In this document: one piece after another, positions 36,489 to 45,850 of the stretch
Position numbering within the stretch: the first letter of the stretch is position 1
How the letters are laid out: the number at the start of each line of letters is the position of its first letter
Assembly (NCBI RefSeq): GCF_001718795.1
Contig: NZ_CP013437.1
Span: forward strand, 558,001 to 622,000
DNA: 64,000 nt
Source: Burkholderia latens
GTDB lineage: Bacteria > Pseudomonadota > Gammaproteobacteria > Burkholderiales > Burkholderiaceae
Reading direction: 5' to 3'
The notes under the pieces: model-generated
What the model saw: the letters and a program-made list of their open reading frames with translations, nothing else
The model's database searches: none
Told to the model about the DNA's origin: nothing
Translations under genes and position numbers: made by a program

Positions 36489-38108
36489 CTAGGAAGGATC
36501 GATACAGCTGAAGCTATCGGCCGAATTGACATCGCCCGTGCCGTTGTATCTGCTGACTTTCGGCCACGGGCACAAGGGCATGGTCCGTTCAACAGCGCCG
36601 GTCGGAGAGTTGTTCGCGTACTTGGTCGCAATAAGCTGGTCGGGCACGCGACCTTTCTCGACCCACGACTGCGCGGCGGCCAAAAGGTCATGTGTAGGAT
36701 CGTCTGGCGCAATTGGAAATCCTGGATTAAGGTTACCGAAAACGTTCGGGCCGACGCCATTGCGGCAATGATCCATTCCCGGTGCGGTGAACAGCTTCAT
36801 AAATTTATCGGACTGACCTGGCATGCGGTTCTCGACACTCTGGCGGTAGGCAATCGCAGCTCCCGGCACCTGAATGCCATCGGCGAGTCCTTGAAAAACG
36901 ATGAGCTTTCCGCCATGCGCCGCGAATGCCGTGAGGTCAGGATTCGATGCATCCACTGCGAAGTCTAGGGTGTTGTGCATCACATCAACGTCGCTAGCCC
37001 AGTTAAAGCTTCTCCAGTCCCAGTTGACCCCCCATACCCACTGAAATGGAAAGGGGAAGGGCGGCGCCGAGGTCGGCGTAGTCGCCGCAGTCGAGAGATC
37101 GAGTTCGGTACCGGGCAGATATCCATAGGACAGTTGTGCGCCTGTCACAGGATTGGTGGGCCCCGCGTAAATCTTGCGCAGTGCACTGACCTGCCCGGCT
37201 GTCAGGCAATCAGCCGCGTCGGCGGACTTGCACTGAAGCACCGCTGGATCGACCTTGCACATGTCTGGCCGGCCGATGACGCCGTCCTTCAGTCCATCCA
37301 GCTCGTCGCAAGCGCTCATGACGTGGTCGGCCCAGAGCTTGCGCTTAGCGACCGTGAGATTGCTCGTCGGGTCTTGCTGGGTCGCCGCCCACGCCCACTG
37401 GTAAGAAAGATGCGCAGGGACGCGAGCGGCACCCGGTGCGCCAGCCACGATGCCGTCGTAGTCCCCCGGATACTGTTGTGCCTCGTGCATGCCCTGACCG
37501 CCCCCGGTGGAGCATCCGAACCAGTAAGAGTAGGAGGGCGCCTTCGCATAGAAACGGTTGACGAGCGTCTTCGATAATGTGGTCATCAGGTGCGTCGCGC
37601 GATGCCCGAAGTCGATGATCGTCTCGACATGCCCGATCATGCTTGCCACGCCTGCCGATGTACCGAGGTCAGTATTGGCAACGGCGAACCCGCGCCGCAA
37701 GCCATTGGCCAAGGCTTCGTAGTCGATAGTGCCGCCCAGGCCTCCGTTTCCCGTGCCGAGGTATTTGCCGTTCCAAGCGGTCGGAAGCCACAGTTCCACT
37801 TTGATGTTGGAGTCGGACGTCGGCTTGACAGTGGCCGCGACTCTGCAGAACGCCGGCAGGCCTTTGATAGTCGCGCCCGTGGGCGGTGCGAAATCGCCCG
37901 CTGGCATGTTCTTGGTAAGGGTGAAGGTCGTGTCGGCTATCGTTGTGGAAGAGAGATCAGAACAGCTCGGCGCGGCTGTGTGGCTCGTCACCGGCGCGGT
38001 GTCAGTATCGCCGCCGCATCCGGCTGTGAACAAGGCAGCTGACACAACGACCGCTGGCGCCAGTGCGGACGGCGAAAGCAGGACGTTGCCCTCATTTTTT
38101 TTGAGCAT
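36489..38108 (-). CDS. Tannase/feruloyl esterase family protein, exported lipoprotein
   Basis: This 539-residue protein has a signal with a lipobox-like end (VVVSAALFTAGC) and the tannase family layout: nucleophile in WFGCSTGGGQG, an Asp before GIQVPG and the catalytic His in MDHCRNG. The cysteines next to Ser and His form the family's CS-D-HC disulfide arrangement. Such enzymes cut esters of plant phenolic acids outside the cytoplasm. The start at 38108 follows TCCGGAGAAACGC. It lies upstream of the carboxylesterase on the same strand. Confidence 0.9.
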   Translation of the reverse strand: MLKKNEGNVLLSPSALAPAVVVSAALFTAGCGGDTDTAPVTSHTAAPSCSDLSSTTIADTTFTLTKNMPAGDFAPPTGATIKGLPAFCRVAATVKPTSDSNIKVELWLPTAWNGKYLGTGNGGLGGTIDYEALANGLRRGFAVANTDLGTSAGVASMIGHVETIIDFGHRATHLMTTLSKTLVNRFYAKAPSYSYWFGCSTGGGQGMHEAQQYPGDYDGIVAGAPGAARVPAHLSYQWAWAATQQDPTSNLTVAKRKLWADHVMSACDELDGLKDGVIGRPDMCKVDPAVLQCKSADAADCLTAGQVSALRKIYAGPTNPVTGAQLSYGYLPGTELDLSTAATTPTSAPPFPFPFQWVWGVNWDWRSFNWASDVDVMHNTLDFAVDASNPDLTAFAAHGGKLIVFQGLADGIQVPGAAIAYRQSVENRMPGQSDKFMKLFTAPGMDHCRNGVGPNVFGNLNPGFPIAPDDPTHDLLAAAQSWVEKGRVPDQLIATKYANNSPTGAVERTMPLCPWPKVSRYNGTGDVNSADSFSCIDPS

Positions 38109-38639
38109 TGCGTTTCTCCGGAGACAATGAGTCGTTCTAAGAACTGAACAGCGCGGACGCCGAACCAATCAGCAAGCTTGTTGCTTGACTACCGCTTCGT
38201 GCGAAGTGCGAAGCTGCGAGTAGTTGTTTCCTTGGGGCTGACGTTGGGGTGCTATTGCAATGTGTGGCCGTCGGATAGCCGATTGCAGTCAGTGGCACAT
38301 CTGCGCGCACGAACGAAAGTGTCGACGCATTCGCGCGCCAGCGCCAATCCGCCGAAATGGGCCATCCATATCAGCTGGACGGATGCAATTCGTCGCGCGC
38401 CGTCCGACAATGCACCCGATACGTTCGCCAGGCCATCCGCCCGTGAGCTCGGGCTGTCGCGCTTATCTCCCTGCGCGGCGAGGTAACGCGGGACTTGCAC
38501 GGACTAGTCAGAAGCGACTCGGTCGCTGCGTCGAAGGAAGTTGGTGATCAGACGGGTGGGTATGCTTCGGTTTGATGCGGCCCATCGGAAGGACCTCTAC
38601 GGGAAGGTGGCTGCAGGAGCACACCGCGTCGCTTTGCGC
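38109..38639. other. Intergenic region between tannase and iacE-like SDR
   Basis: No gene is recognised in these 531 bases. Frames on both strands (for example 38252-38500 minus and 38178-38486 plus) lack ribosome sites and recognisable domains. It marks the border between the esterase pair and the aromatic catabolic island and should carry the tannase promoter on its left side. Confidence 0.4.
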
Positions 38640-39383
38640 TCAGCGCATGAAGAGTCCGCCGTTGATATCCCAGCACGCGCCGTTGGCAAAGTAGGCATCG
38701 GTGGACGCGAGCAGCACGGCGACATCAGCTATATAGCTCGCGGAGCCAAGGCGGCCTACCGGAATGCCCGCAATCACCTCATGCAGTTTCTGCGCCGGTA
38801 CGCTTTCGTGAACGACAGCCAGATCGAGCGGACCCGGCGATATTGCGTTGACGGTCACACCATGCGCGGCGAGATCGCGCGCAAAAGTTTTAGTGAGCGT
38901 GATGGCGCCGCCTTTGGCAGCGGCGTAGTGGGCGCCGGTAGCGGAGCCGCCGTTCTGTCCCGCGAGCGAGGCAATGTTCACGATGCGTCCGGCGCCTTGC
39001 GTCGCAAAGTGCTGCCCGAACACCTGACAGCCGAACAGCACGCTGCGCAGATTAACGTCCATTACCTCGTCGAATTGCTCGGCGGTGATATTCATTGCGG
39101 GTACGACCTTTGATGCGCCCGCATTGTTCACGAGCACGTCGATCGCACCCCAGCGGTCGAGCAGCGCATCGCGTGCCGCCTCGAAATCTGCCTTCTTCGT
39201 CACGTCGAGCTTCAGTGCGAATGCGCTCGCTGCGTCGGTGCTCAGTTCGCGCGCAAGCCTTTGCGCGGCATCGACAGCGATATCGGCCAGCGCGACGTTG
39301 TAACCGGCATGATGAAAGCGGCGCGCCACCACTTCTCCCAGCCCGCGGGCAGCGCCGGTCACGAGCACGACTCTCTTCGTCAT
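38640..39383 (-). CDS. iacE: SDR oxidoreductase, probable IacE
   Basis: This 247-residue short-chain dehydrogenase has VTGAARGLGE (NAD-binding), NNAGAS, the catalytic Ser in IASLAGQNGG and HYAAAKGG with Tyr and Lys. In the iac pathway IacE acts on an early hydroxylated indole-acetate intermediate. It lies 13 bases after the amidase gene, last in the iacC operon. The start at 39383 is at the beginning of the fold; the frame opens earlier inside the amidase. The gene name rests on the cluster. Confidence 0.78.
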   Translation of the reverse strand: MTKRVVLVTGAARGLGEVVARRFHHAGYNVALADIAVDAAQRLARELSTDAASAFALKLDVTKKADFEAARDALLDRWGAIDVLVNNAGASKVVPAMNITAEQFDEVMDVNLRSVLFGCQVFGQHFATQGAGRIVNIASLAGQNGGSATGAHYAAAKGGAITLTKTFARDLAAHGVTVNAISPGPLDLAVVHESVPAQKLHEVIAGIPVGRLGSASYIADVAVLLASTDAYFANGACWDINGGLFMR

Positions 39384-39396
39384 GGTGTCGGTTCTT

Positions 39397-40542
39397 TCAA
39401 TCCGCATTGCAAGCGAGCATTGCTTCGATGTATGCGGCGACGGCGCAAACCGTCTCGTCGTCGCCGCGTCGACCGACAATCTGCAACCCCGCCTTGAGCG
39501 ACATCCGGTCGATCGGAACCGGTAGCGTCAGCGCCGGATGGCCGCTCAGATTGAACGGCCGAATAAGCGACGACATTGCGATCACCGAAGTGCCCGCTCT
39601 CGCGGCCTCTGTCGTGATAGGCAGCGACGGCAGCGTCGGAAGAATGAGGACGTCCGAGTCTTCCAGCACGCGGTCGACCTGGTCCGTGAAGACGCGACGG
39701 ATGCGCTCGGCTGCAACGAGTTCGGAGGCCCGCGTGTTCGCGGCGGCTTTCAGGCGGGCCGTGATGTCTGGGCCGAGTTGTCCGCCACCGACGAGATGGC
39801 CAAAAGCATGCCATGTCTCGGCGTTGATGACAGCAAGCCCGGCCGCGAAGGCGTCAGGCAGGGATTCGAGCTGTACGACACGCGACGCCAGTCCGCTGCG
39901 TGCGACGGCCGCCGTCACGGCATCGCGGATTTCGCCGTCGGATTCGACTTCAGGCAGCGCGACGCGCAGTCCGGTCACGTCGCGGCGTGACCGGCCGCCC
40001 TGGAATGACGCATCGATCGCGAGCATCACGTCGATGATGGTGTCCATGTTGCGTGCAAAAGGACCGACACAGTCGAGCGTTGTCTGGCGCGGCGCGACGC
40101 CTTCGCGCGACACGCGTCCGAACGTCGGCTTCAGTCCTATGACGCCGCAGCATGCAGCAGGGCAGCGTACGGAACCGCCGGTATCGGTGCCGAGGGCCGC
40201 ATCGACCAGCTTCGATCCTACTGCCGATGCCGATCCGCTCGACGAACCGCCGGGAATACGAGCCGGGTCTTGCGGATTGACGGGCGTCCCACTGAAGTCG
40301 TTGATTCCTGTCATGCCGAACGCGAGTTCGTGCATGTTCGCCTTGCCGGTAATGCGCCAGCCTGCATCGAGAAGACGCTGCACGACTTCTGCATGCCGCG
40401 TCGCGGGCGACGCATCGGCAAGCGCGCGGCTGGCCGCGGTCGTCGGATAGCCGGCTACGTCAATGCTGTCCTTGATTGCGATCGTCGGCGCATTGGCAGC
40501 GGCGTGCGAAGCGAGATCGAACATCCGCAGAAAGGCACTCAT
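39397..40542 (-). CDS. iacH: Amidase signature enzyme, probable IacH
   Basis: This 381-residue amidase signature protein has the Ser-cisSer-Lys triad: Lys in TIAIKDSIDVAG (near residue 24), PGGSSSGSA and the nucleophile region GTDTGGSVRCPA. It is short for the family, which often has 450-500 residues. In iac clusters an amidase of this type is present with no settled role; it could cleave indole-acetate amides or a ring-opened intermediate. Its ATG overlaps the stop of the SnoaL-like gene by four bases (ATGA), so translation is coupled. Confidence 0.78.
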   Translation of the reverse strand: MSAFLRMFDLASHAAANAPTIAIKDSIDVAGYPTTAASRALADASPATRHAEVVQRLLDAGWRITGKANMHELAFGMTGINDFSGTPVNPQDPARIPGGSSSGSASAVGSKLVDAALGTDTGGSVRCPAACCGVIGLKPTFGRVSREGVAPRQTTLDCVGPFARNMDTIIDVMLAIDASFQGGRSRRDVTGLRVALPEVESDGEIRDAVTAAVARSGLASRVVQLESLPDAFAAGLAVINAETWHAFGHLVGGGQLGPDITARLKAAANTRASELVAAERIRRVFTDQVDRVLEDSDVLILPTLPSLPITTEAARAGTSVIAMSSLIRPFNLSGHPALTLPVPIDRMSLKAGLQIVGRRGDDETVCAVAAYIEAMLACNAD

Positions 40543-41054
40543 GCATGGACTCCTTGCGCGGGATTCATTTGCCAGGGCGCGTCGAAAATGCGCTCCGTGC
40601 GGAAGTGACGAATCAACCAGACGTCTTCACTGTGCGGGGAAGGATTAAAGTCCACTTCGAGCCGCGCCGCAATGAATTCGGCTTTCGCATCGACATAGCC
40701 GGATGCCTGCAACATGATCCAGCGGCCCTTCGCGGTGTCGGCTTGCACCTCAATATGCTCGCTCGTGAGAAAGTGAAGGTTCGTCGCAAAATGCGGCGTG
40801 GGCGGCAGGTAACGCTGCAGCATCGTGACGATAGCGCTGGGCCCCTGCAAGCGGCCGAACTTGTCCGCATACCGGGGACCGATGCCTTCCCACACGGCAT
40901 CGTCGCTAAAAAGGGTCCTCAGCGATTCACCGTCCAGTGCGCGAGCCGGCACATCGCAGAGCGCCATGTATCGGGCAATGGTCTTGCGAACCGCGTTGTG
41001 CGCTTCCAGCAGGCGCAAGCGCAGTTGCAGGCTCTCAATGTTCGTGTCACTCAT
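40539..41054 (-). CDS. iacI: SnoaL/NTF2-like protein, probable IacI
   Basis: This 171-residue protein has an NTF2-like barrel: YMALCDVPARALDGESLRTL, DDAVWEGIGPRY, and a C-terminal WLIRHFRTERIFDAPW. Similar small proteins in the iac cluster are named IacI. It may hydrate or isomerise a pathway intermediate; no catalytic set can be proven from sequence. It starts 3 bases after the isomerase-like gene and overlaps the amidase start, so it is firmly within the operon. Confidence 0.7.
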   Translation of the reverse strand: MSDTNIESLQLRLRLLEAHNAVRKTIARYMALCDVPARALDGESLRTLFSDDAVWEGIGPRYADKFGRLQGPSAIVTMLQRYLPPTPHFATNLHFLTSEHIEVQADTAKGRWIMLQASGYVDAKAEFIAARLEVDFNPSPHSEDVWLIRHFRTERIFDAPWQMNPAQGVHA

Positions 41055-41057
41055 GAC

Positions 41058-41438
41058 TCACGCCTTGTTGGTCACGGCTGGCGGAACCGTCAGCGCACGG
41101 CCGACGCGCGCTTCGATCTTGCCGTAGCGCCAAAGGTTGTATTCGCCCACAGGCGTCGTGCGATACAGATTGCAGACCGCAACGGCAGTCTCGAAGTCGG
41201 CGACGTCGGCCATGATGTAGAAGGTCCACAGTGCCCCTTCGGCGTTGCCGACGACAAGCCGGTCGTCATCCATGACACCCAGCACTCGTACGTTTTCCAT
41301 TGCATCGACGGCACTGAGCATCTTGCCGTACGCCTGCCATACATCGTCGATTTGCTCACGCGGCAAGTCGAAGAAATTCTGAGTGACTCCGCAGCAGAAC
41401 AGCACACGCAGCGGCAGGCAGCGAGTATCGAATGTCAT
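41058..41438 (-). CDS. Muconolactone isomerase-like small protein
   Basis: This 126-residue protein looks like a dimeric alpha/beta barrel of the muconolactone isomerase type (VLFCCGVTQNFFDLP, LWTFYIMADVADFETAV, TPVGEYNLWRYG). The ribosome site GAGGAACTAAA lies before the ATG. It could be the IacB counterpart or an isomerase acting after ring opening; I cannot choose between them. It sits 77 bases after the tautomerase gene and 3 bases before the SnoaL-like gene. Confidence 0.6.
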   Translation of the reverse strand: MTFDTRCLPLRVLFCCGVTQNFFDLPREQIDDVWQAYGKMLSAVDAMENVRVLGVMDDDRLVVGNAEGALWTFYIMADVADFETAVAVCNLYRTTPVGEYNLWRYGKIEARVGRALTVPPAVTNKA

Positions 41439-41515
41439 TTTAGTTCCTCACGAGCAGAACGACATGTCCGGCGCCCGGATCACGGCAAAGGGTGCTGATT
41501 GCGTCTGACGTCGAC

Positions 41516-41890
41516 TTAGCGGCCCAACGCGCGCGCGGTCTTTCCGCCCAAGCCGAAATCGGTATTGGGAATGTCTTTGATCATGACGCGCGTGGACTGC
41601 AAGGGCACATCCAGGACGGAGGCGCTGATCTCTGACAGATGCCTGATCAACGCTTCTTTCTGCGTCTCCGTGCGGCCCGCAATCAAGATCGCGACGATGA
41701 CCGGCAACGCAGCGGGCGACAGCTTTCCGCCCAGCCCGATGTTCGAGGCGGGTAACTCCGACAGCAGGATGCGCACCGACTCGGCGGGCGCGCCGATGGC
41801 GTCGACGGTCGCTTGAGTCAGACCGTGAATGAGCGATGCCTTGCGCTCGTCGGAGTGACCTTGAGGCAGATAGACTTCGAGTGTCGGCAT
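41516..41890 (-). CDS. Double-domain 4-oxalocrotonate tautomerase-like protein
   Basis: This 124-residue protein is two tautomerase units in tandem. The first begins MPTLEVYLPQGHSDERKASLI, so Pro1 of the mature protein is the expected catalytic base. The second repeats the pattern at about residue 63 (LPVIVAILIAGRTETQKEALI) with an internal Pro that cannot be N-terminal. Both units end with the family motif (NIGLGGK and DFGLGGK). The start at 41890 is set by the need for Pro next to Met. It follows iacD by 20 bases. Confidence 0.8.
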   Translation of the reverse strand: MPTLEVYLPQGHSDERKASLIHGLTQATVDAIGAPAESVRILLSELPASNIGLGGKLSPAALPVIVAILIAGRTETQKEALIRHLSEISASVLDVPLQSTRVMIKDIPNTDFGLGGKTARALGR

Positions 41891-41910
41891 GGTCGGATAG
41901 GGATGGAAAG

Positions 41911-42411
41911 TCAAAGCAGGAAGCCGATGGCGCTCAGTGCTTCGGTCGAGTTGATCAGGCGGATAACTTTCTCGACGAGCAGCGGCTGGCCGTTGGCCAT
42001 GCTGATCTTATGCGTCAGATCCGCCGCGAAGATCGTCGACACGCCGCGCTTATACGCAATCATGATCTGCGAGGACTTCACTTCGACGAGGTCCGCGCTA
42101 TCCGAAGACCGCGTGAAGCGCGACACGGTGCGCACCGTACGCGCGGCGTCGGCGGCGGACGCCGAATAGCCGGACGCCATGCGCTGCACACGCAGTTCGC
42201 GCATGTGCTGGTCGTCGAATGCGTAATTCAGTGTCGCTTCGTAGTCGGTCGTATCGGGGTCGATAGGTACCACGTAGATGCCATCGGGGTCCCACAGTTC
42301 GAGCCACGCGCGGTAATCGCGCCGGTCCAGAAGTTCGGCTTCGCGCCAGATAAATTCAATCGCGCGGGCGAAGGTCTGGTCAGAGAGAAGTGCGTTACGG
42401 TCGTCCATCAT
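41911..42411 (-). CDS. iacD: Rieske oxygenase beta subunit, probable IacD
   Basis: This 166-residue protein is a ring-hydroxylating dioxygenase small subunit with the NTF2-like fold: FIWREAELLDRRDYRAWLELWDPDGIYVVP is the family's opening. It supports the alpha subunit structurally. Its ATG overlaps the stop codon of the alpha subunit gene (ATGA), showing coupled translation; a second ATG follows directly. In the iac pathway IacC/IacD convert dioxindole-acetate towards catechol. Confidence 0.85.
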   Translation of the reverse strand: MMDDRNALLSDQTFARAIEFIWREAELLDRRDYRAWLELWDPDGIYVVPIDPDTTDYEATLNYAFDDQHMRELRVQRMASGYSASAADAARTVRTVSRFTRSSDSADLVEVKSSQIMIAYKRGVSTIFAADLTHKISMANGQPLLVEKVIRLINSTEALSAIGFLL

Positions 42412-43691
42412 GCTTGCTCCATCATTGCGCGCCATTGTCTATAGGCTTCGCGCATGCCCGTTTCGTCGGTGGCGTGCGCAGTTTTCTCGCCGTTCGGCGC
42501 GGTCGTTTCGCGATTCAGCCCGCGGTTCACCAGGATAGGTACGTCGGGGCCTGCGTATGAGCCGCGCTGCACGCGTTCCCATGCTTCGGCATCGTCGGGG
42601 CTGCCGAAACCGAACGGGCCCTGGAAGTGTTCGTGCATGCGCAAGCGCGCACGATTGGCTTCTTCGGGGCCGCCGTCCATCCCTAGTGCGACGTGGCGAA
42701 TTTCTGTTTCCACCGCGGAAATGGGGCGAAGCACGCGGAAGAAGGCCATCGACAACGCGAGGTTCGGAAACAGATTCAGGTTGAAGCCGACGCCCATCAG
42801 CGAACGCACGACGCGGCGCACTTCTTCCGCCGTGTGTTTTTCGGCAAGCTGCGCGGCGAGTTCATTGAATCGTTCGGGCAGCGGCGCACCGTCGTCCTGA
42901 TCGAGATCGACGAGTTCAGGCATGAGTACGGCCACGCTGTGACCGTTGCCGAGCGAGCGGCAAAACGCCTGGTCGCTCGTCATGAAGCTCGTGATGGCGG
43001 CGGCCGTTTCATCGTCGATGGACTTCATCCAGGACTTGTGCACGACAGGAAAGTGATACAGGTCCGTCGTGTTTTCCAGCTGGATCTTCCAGTTGCCCTT
43101 GAACGTGAACTTATGCTCGTTGTTCGCCTTGATCGGATAGCCCGCGCCTTGCTTCATGAACAGGTCTATCCATGGCTTTGCACCGCCGAGAAAGTCTTCG
43201 AGCGTTTCGATGTCTTCGTTGAAGCTCGCGAAAATCAGGCCCTGATAGACGCCCACGCGCAGCTTCTTCAGCGGCAAATCGCCTTTCTCGCATACGCCTT
43301 CATAGCCGTCGCCATAGGGCAGCGCGCGCAGCGTGCCGTCGAGCGCGTATGACCAGCTGTGATACGGGCACGTGAAGCCTTTCGCATTGCCCTTGTGCTC
43401 TTCGCACACGGTCGCGCCGCGATGACGGCAGCGATTCTGAAGTACGTTCACGGCTCCCGTTTTGTCCCGCACGACGATGACCGGCTGGCGGCCGATGGTC
43501 GTCGTTACGAAGTCGCCGGGCTTCGGCAACTCGCTGTCGTGAGCGACCCACACCCACGTCTTGTAGAAGATGCGTTCGAGTTCTTCCTCGAAGAGCTGCG
43601 GATCGTAGTAGAGCGAAGGCGCAATGCGATCGGACTGCGCGCGCTTCGCAAGCGCGCTCGTGTCGATGGTTTGATAGGTCGGGGTACTCAT
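42408..43691 (-). CDS. iacC: Rieske oxygenase alpha subunit, probable IacC
   Basis: This 427-residue protein has the Rieske motif CRHRG with CPYHSW (two Cys and two His for the 2Fe-2S cluster, residues about 85-110) and the mononuclear iron ligands in TTDLYHFPVVH. It hydroxylates an aromatic ring with electrons from the reductase at 44788. The start at 43691 follows CAGGAATACG; the frame extends to 43889 across the divergent promoter without support. It is the first gene of a seven-gene operon ending with the SDR at 38640. Confidence 0.87.
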   Translation of the reverse strand: MSTPTYQTIDTSALAKRAQSDRIAPSLYYDPQLFEEELERIFYKTWVWVAHDSELPKPGDFVTTTIGRQPVIVVRDKTGAVNVLQNRCRHRGATVCEEHKGNAKGFTCPYHSWSYALDGTLRALPYGDGYEGVCEKGDLPLKKLRVGVYQGLIFASFNEDIETLEDFLGGAKPWIDLFMKQGAGYPIKANNEHKFTFKGNWKIQLENTTDLYHFPVVHKSWMKSIDDETAAAITSFMTSDQAFCRSLGNGHSVAVLMPELVDLDQDDGAPLPERFNELAAQLAEKHTAEEVRRVVRSLMGVGFNLNLFPNLALSMAFFRVLRPISAVETEIRHVALGMDGGPEEANRARLRMHEHFQGPFGFGSPDDAEAWERVQRGSYAGPDVPILVNRGLNRETTAPNGEKTAHATDETGMREAYRQWRAMMEQA

Positions 43692-43860
43692 CGTATTCCT
43701 GGGGAGAAGTTGAGTGGCTGTTTGAGCGACTAACACGAGCCTGGCCGTGCACTCGGCGCATCCTCTCGTTGACATCAGTCTCGCTTTTCGAAGATCATGC
43801 GTCAAATCGATTAAAAACGGATCGCTCAATAAGTGCGGCCGATATCTGGAACTGCCTGCC
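43692..43860. promoter_or_regulatory. Divergent promoter between iacC-like operon and LysR
   Basis: These 169 bases separate the iacC operon from the divergent LysR gene and must hold both promoters. GTCAAAT at 43801-43807, followed by CGATTAAAAACGG, repeats the first seven bases of the shared element at 36274 and 52154 and also occurs at 47241 before the MFS gene. The AT-rich centre would suit LysR binding. Confidence 0.55.
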
Positions 43861-44781
43861 ATGACCTCCATCGACCACATCGATCTCAATCTTCTGCGCG
43901 TTTTCCAGGCTATCGTCGAGGAACGCAGCCTGACGCGCGCGGGCGAGCGACTCGCGCTCTCGCAACCGGCGGTCAGCTATTCGCTCGGGCGGCTGCGCAC
44001 CTTGTTCGACGACACGCTGTTCATCCGCACGCGGGCGGGCATGCAGCCCACGCCGGTCGCGCTTGAGTTGGCCGAAATCGTCGGACGCGCGCTTGATACC
44101 GTGCGGCAGGCCTTGCGTTATGCCGAACGCTTCGACCCGGCGACGAGCACGCGAACATTTCGCCTGTCCCTGTCGGATGCGGGGGAGATGGCCTATCTTC
44201 CATCCATCTGCGCCGCGTTACGCGACGCCGCGCCGCGCGCGAAGCTGGTTGTGGAGCCATTGCCCATTGAACAGATAGAAGAGGCGTTGCGCTCGAGTCG
44301 ACTGGATTTTGCGATCGGCAACTTGCCGTCACTGCTGCCGCGTACGCGCCATTGCGTGCTCTTCGAGGAGTCGTATGTGTGCATGACGCGCGAGCGCGAC
44401 GATCTGCCCGAAGGCAAGAAGCTCAAACTCGAGCATTTTCTTGCGGCTTCGCACGTCCAGGTCCGCTCGATCGAGCACAGTCATGACGCGCTGGACGACG
44501 CGCTGCGGGGACAAGGCGTGGGGCGCAATATCGCATTGGCGCTACCGCATTTCGTGGCGGTGCCCGGCGTGCTGGCTGCAACGGACTTGTTCGCTACGCT
44601 GCCGGAAAAGCTCGCGCATATCCTCAATCGAGGCGACGCGTTTCGCATCTATGCGATGCCGGTGCCGCTGCCGAGAGTGGCCGTGACCATGCACTGGCAC
44701 GAGCACTTCCACGAAGACGAAGGCCTCGCGTGGATGCGCACCCTCATGACCGACACCCTCGCGAGCTTCAAGAAGATGTGA
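43861..44781 (+). CDS. LysR regulator (NodD-like), probable iac regulator
   Basis: This 306-residue LysR protein begins IDHIDLNLLRVFQAIVEERS with ALSQPAVSYSLGRLRTLFDD as its winged helix, the NodD/NahR-like branch that often senses aromatic acids. The effector domain follows from about residue 92. It is divergent from the iacC operon with 169 bases between, so it most likely activates that operon in response to a pathway compound. The stop is only six bases from the convergent reductase gene. Confidence 0.9.
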   Translation: MTSIDHIDLNLLRVFQAIVEERSLTRAGERLALSQPAVSYSLGRLRTLFDDTLFIRTRAGMQPTPVALELAEIVGRALDTVRQALRYAERFDPATSTRTFRLSLSDAGEMAYLPSICAALRDAAPRAKLVVEPLPIEQIEEALRSSRLDFAIGNLPSLLPRTRHCVLFEESYVCMTRERDDLPEGKKLKLEHFLAASHVQVRSIEHSHDALDDALRGQGVGRNIALALPHFVAVPGVLAATDLFATLPEKLAHILNRGDAFRIYAMPVPLPRVAVTMHWHEHFHEDEGLAWMRTLMTDTLASFKKM

Positions 44782-44787
44782 ACGCGC

Positions 44788-45756
44788 TCAGAGGTCGAGC
44801 ACGAGCACAGGTGAGCGAGAGCGCGACACGCAGCAACAGATTACGGTATTGCTCTCGCGTTCTGCTTTGCTGAGGCAGTGATCGCGATGTTCGGGTTCGC
44901 CGCTCACGACGTCGACCATGCATGTACCGCACACGCCTTCGCCGCACGACGTATCGACTTCGATGCCGATCGCAGCGAGCGCGTCGACGATCGACGTACT
45001 CTTGTCGACGCGAACCGTTTGTCCGCTGCTTGCGAGCTGCACCTCGAAGCTGTCGAGCGACGTTTCGGCCGCCACGGCGGGCTCGCCCTTGAATCGCTCG
45101 AGATGAATCGCATCCGCAGGCAGGCGGGCTTGTGCCGTCTCCACGACAGCATCCATGAAGGCGCTCGGGCCGCATGTGTAGACATGCGCGTCAGGACTGG
45201 CATCGCTGATACATTCGGCGAGCTTGCTACGCTGTTGATTCCGCTCGACGCCGAAATGCAGTTTCACGTGAGCACTGAACGGTGCGCGCGTCAGCAGCGT
45301 CATGAAAGCCGCGTGCGCCTCGCTGCGCGCGAAGTAATGCAGCGTGAAGCGCGCATCGGTCGCAAGGAGCCGATAGGCCATCGACAGCAATGGCGTGATG
45401 CCGATGCCCGCGGCAATCAGAATGTGCTCGCTTGCCGACGGGTCGAGCTGGAAGAGATTGCGCGGCGCGCTGACGGCCAGTTCGGTGCCCACCTTCACTT
45501 CTTCGTGAAGCGAACGAGAACCGCCGCGCGACTGCTCTTCCTTCTTCACCGCGAATATCTGCGTCTCGAGACAGGCGGGATCGCCGCAAAGCGAATACTG
45601 GCGTGTCACGCCCGAAGGACTGGTGACGTCGATATGCGCGCCCGGCTCGTAAGGTTCGAACGGCGCGCCGTCGATTCTGGAGACGCTGAACGACCGCACG
45701 CCATGCGCTTCCTCGCGCAACGCGTCGACTCGGACTTTCACGGTGTGAGCCTGCAT
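44788..45756 (-). CDS. iacF: FNR-2Fe-2S oxygenase reductase, probable IacF
   Basis: This 322-residue protein is a phthalate-dioxygenase-reductase type electron carrier: a flavin domain (RQYSLCGDP), an NAD domain (AAGIGITPLLSM, YTCGPSAFM) and a C-terminal ferredoxin with CGEGVCGTC and a last Cys in HRDHCL. It should feed the Rieske oxygenase IacC/IacD. The start at 45756 follows AAGGAAGGCG. It lies 94 bases after the MFS gene and is the last gene of the minus-strand run that begins at 52063. Confidence 0.85.
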   Translation of the reverse strand: MQAHTVKVRVDALREEAHGVRSFSVSRIDGAPFEPYEPGAHIDVTSPSGVTRQYSLCGDPACLETQIFAVKKEEQSRGGSRSLHEEVKVGTELAVSAPRNLFQLDPSASEHILIAAGIGITPLLSMAYRLLATDARFTLHYFARSEAHAAFMTLLTRAPFSAHVKLHFGVERNQQRSKLAECISDASPDAHVYTCGPSAFMDAVVETAQARLPADAIHLERFKGEPAVAAETSLDSFEVQLASSGQTVRVDKSTSIVDALAAIGIEVDTSCGEGVCGTCMVDVVSGEPEHRDHCLSKAERESNTVICCCVSRSRSPVLVLDL

Positions 45757-45850
45757 GATCGCCTTCCTTCCGAGATGTTTTCCGAAACCATGCGTCGATG
45801 GTAGTCCCGGCCGTCGAATAAGCAAAATAGGCTAAAAATCGTGTGTCGCA

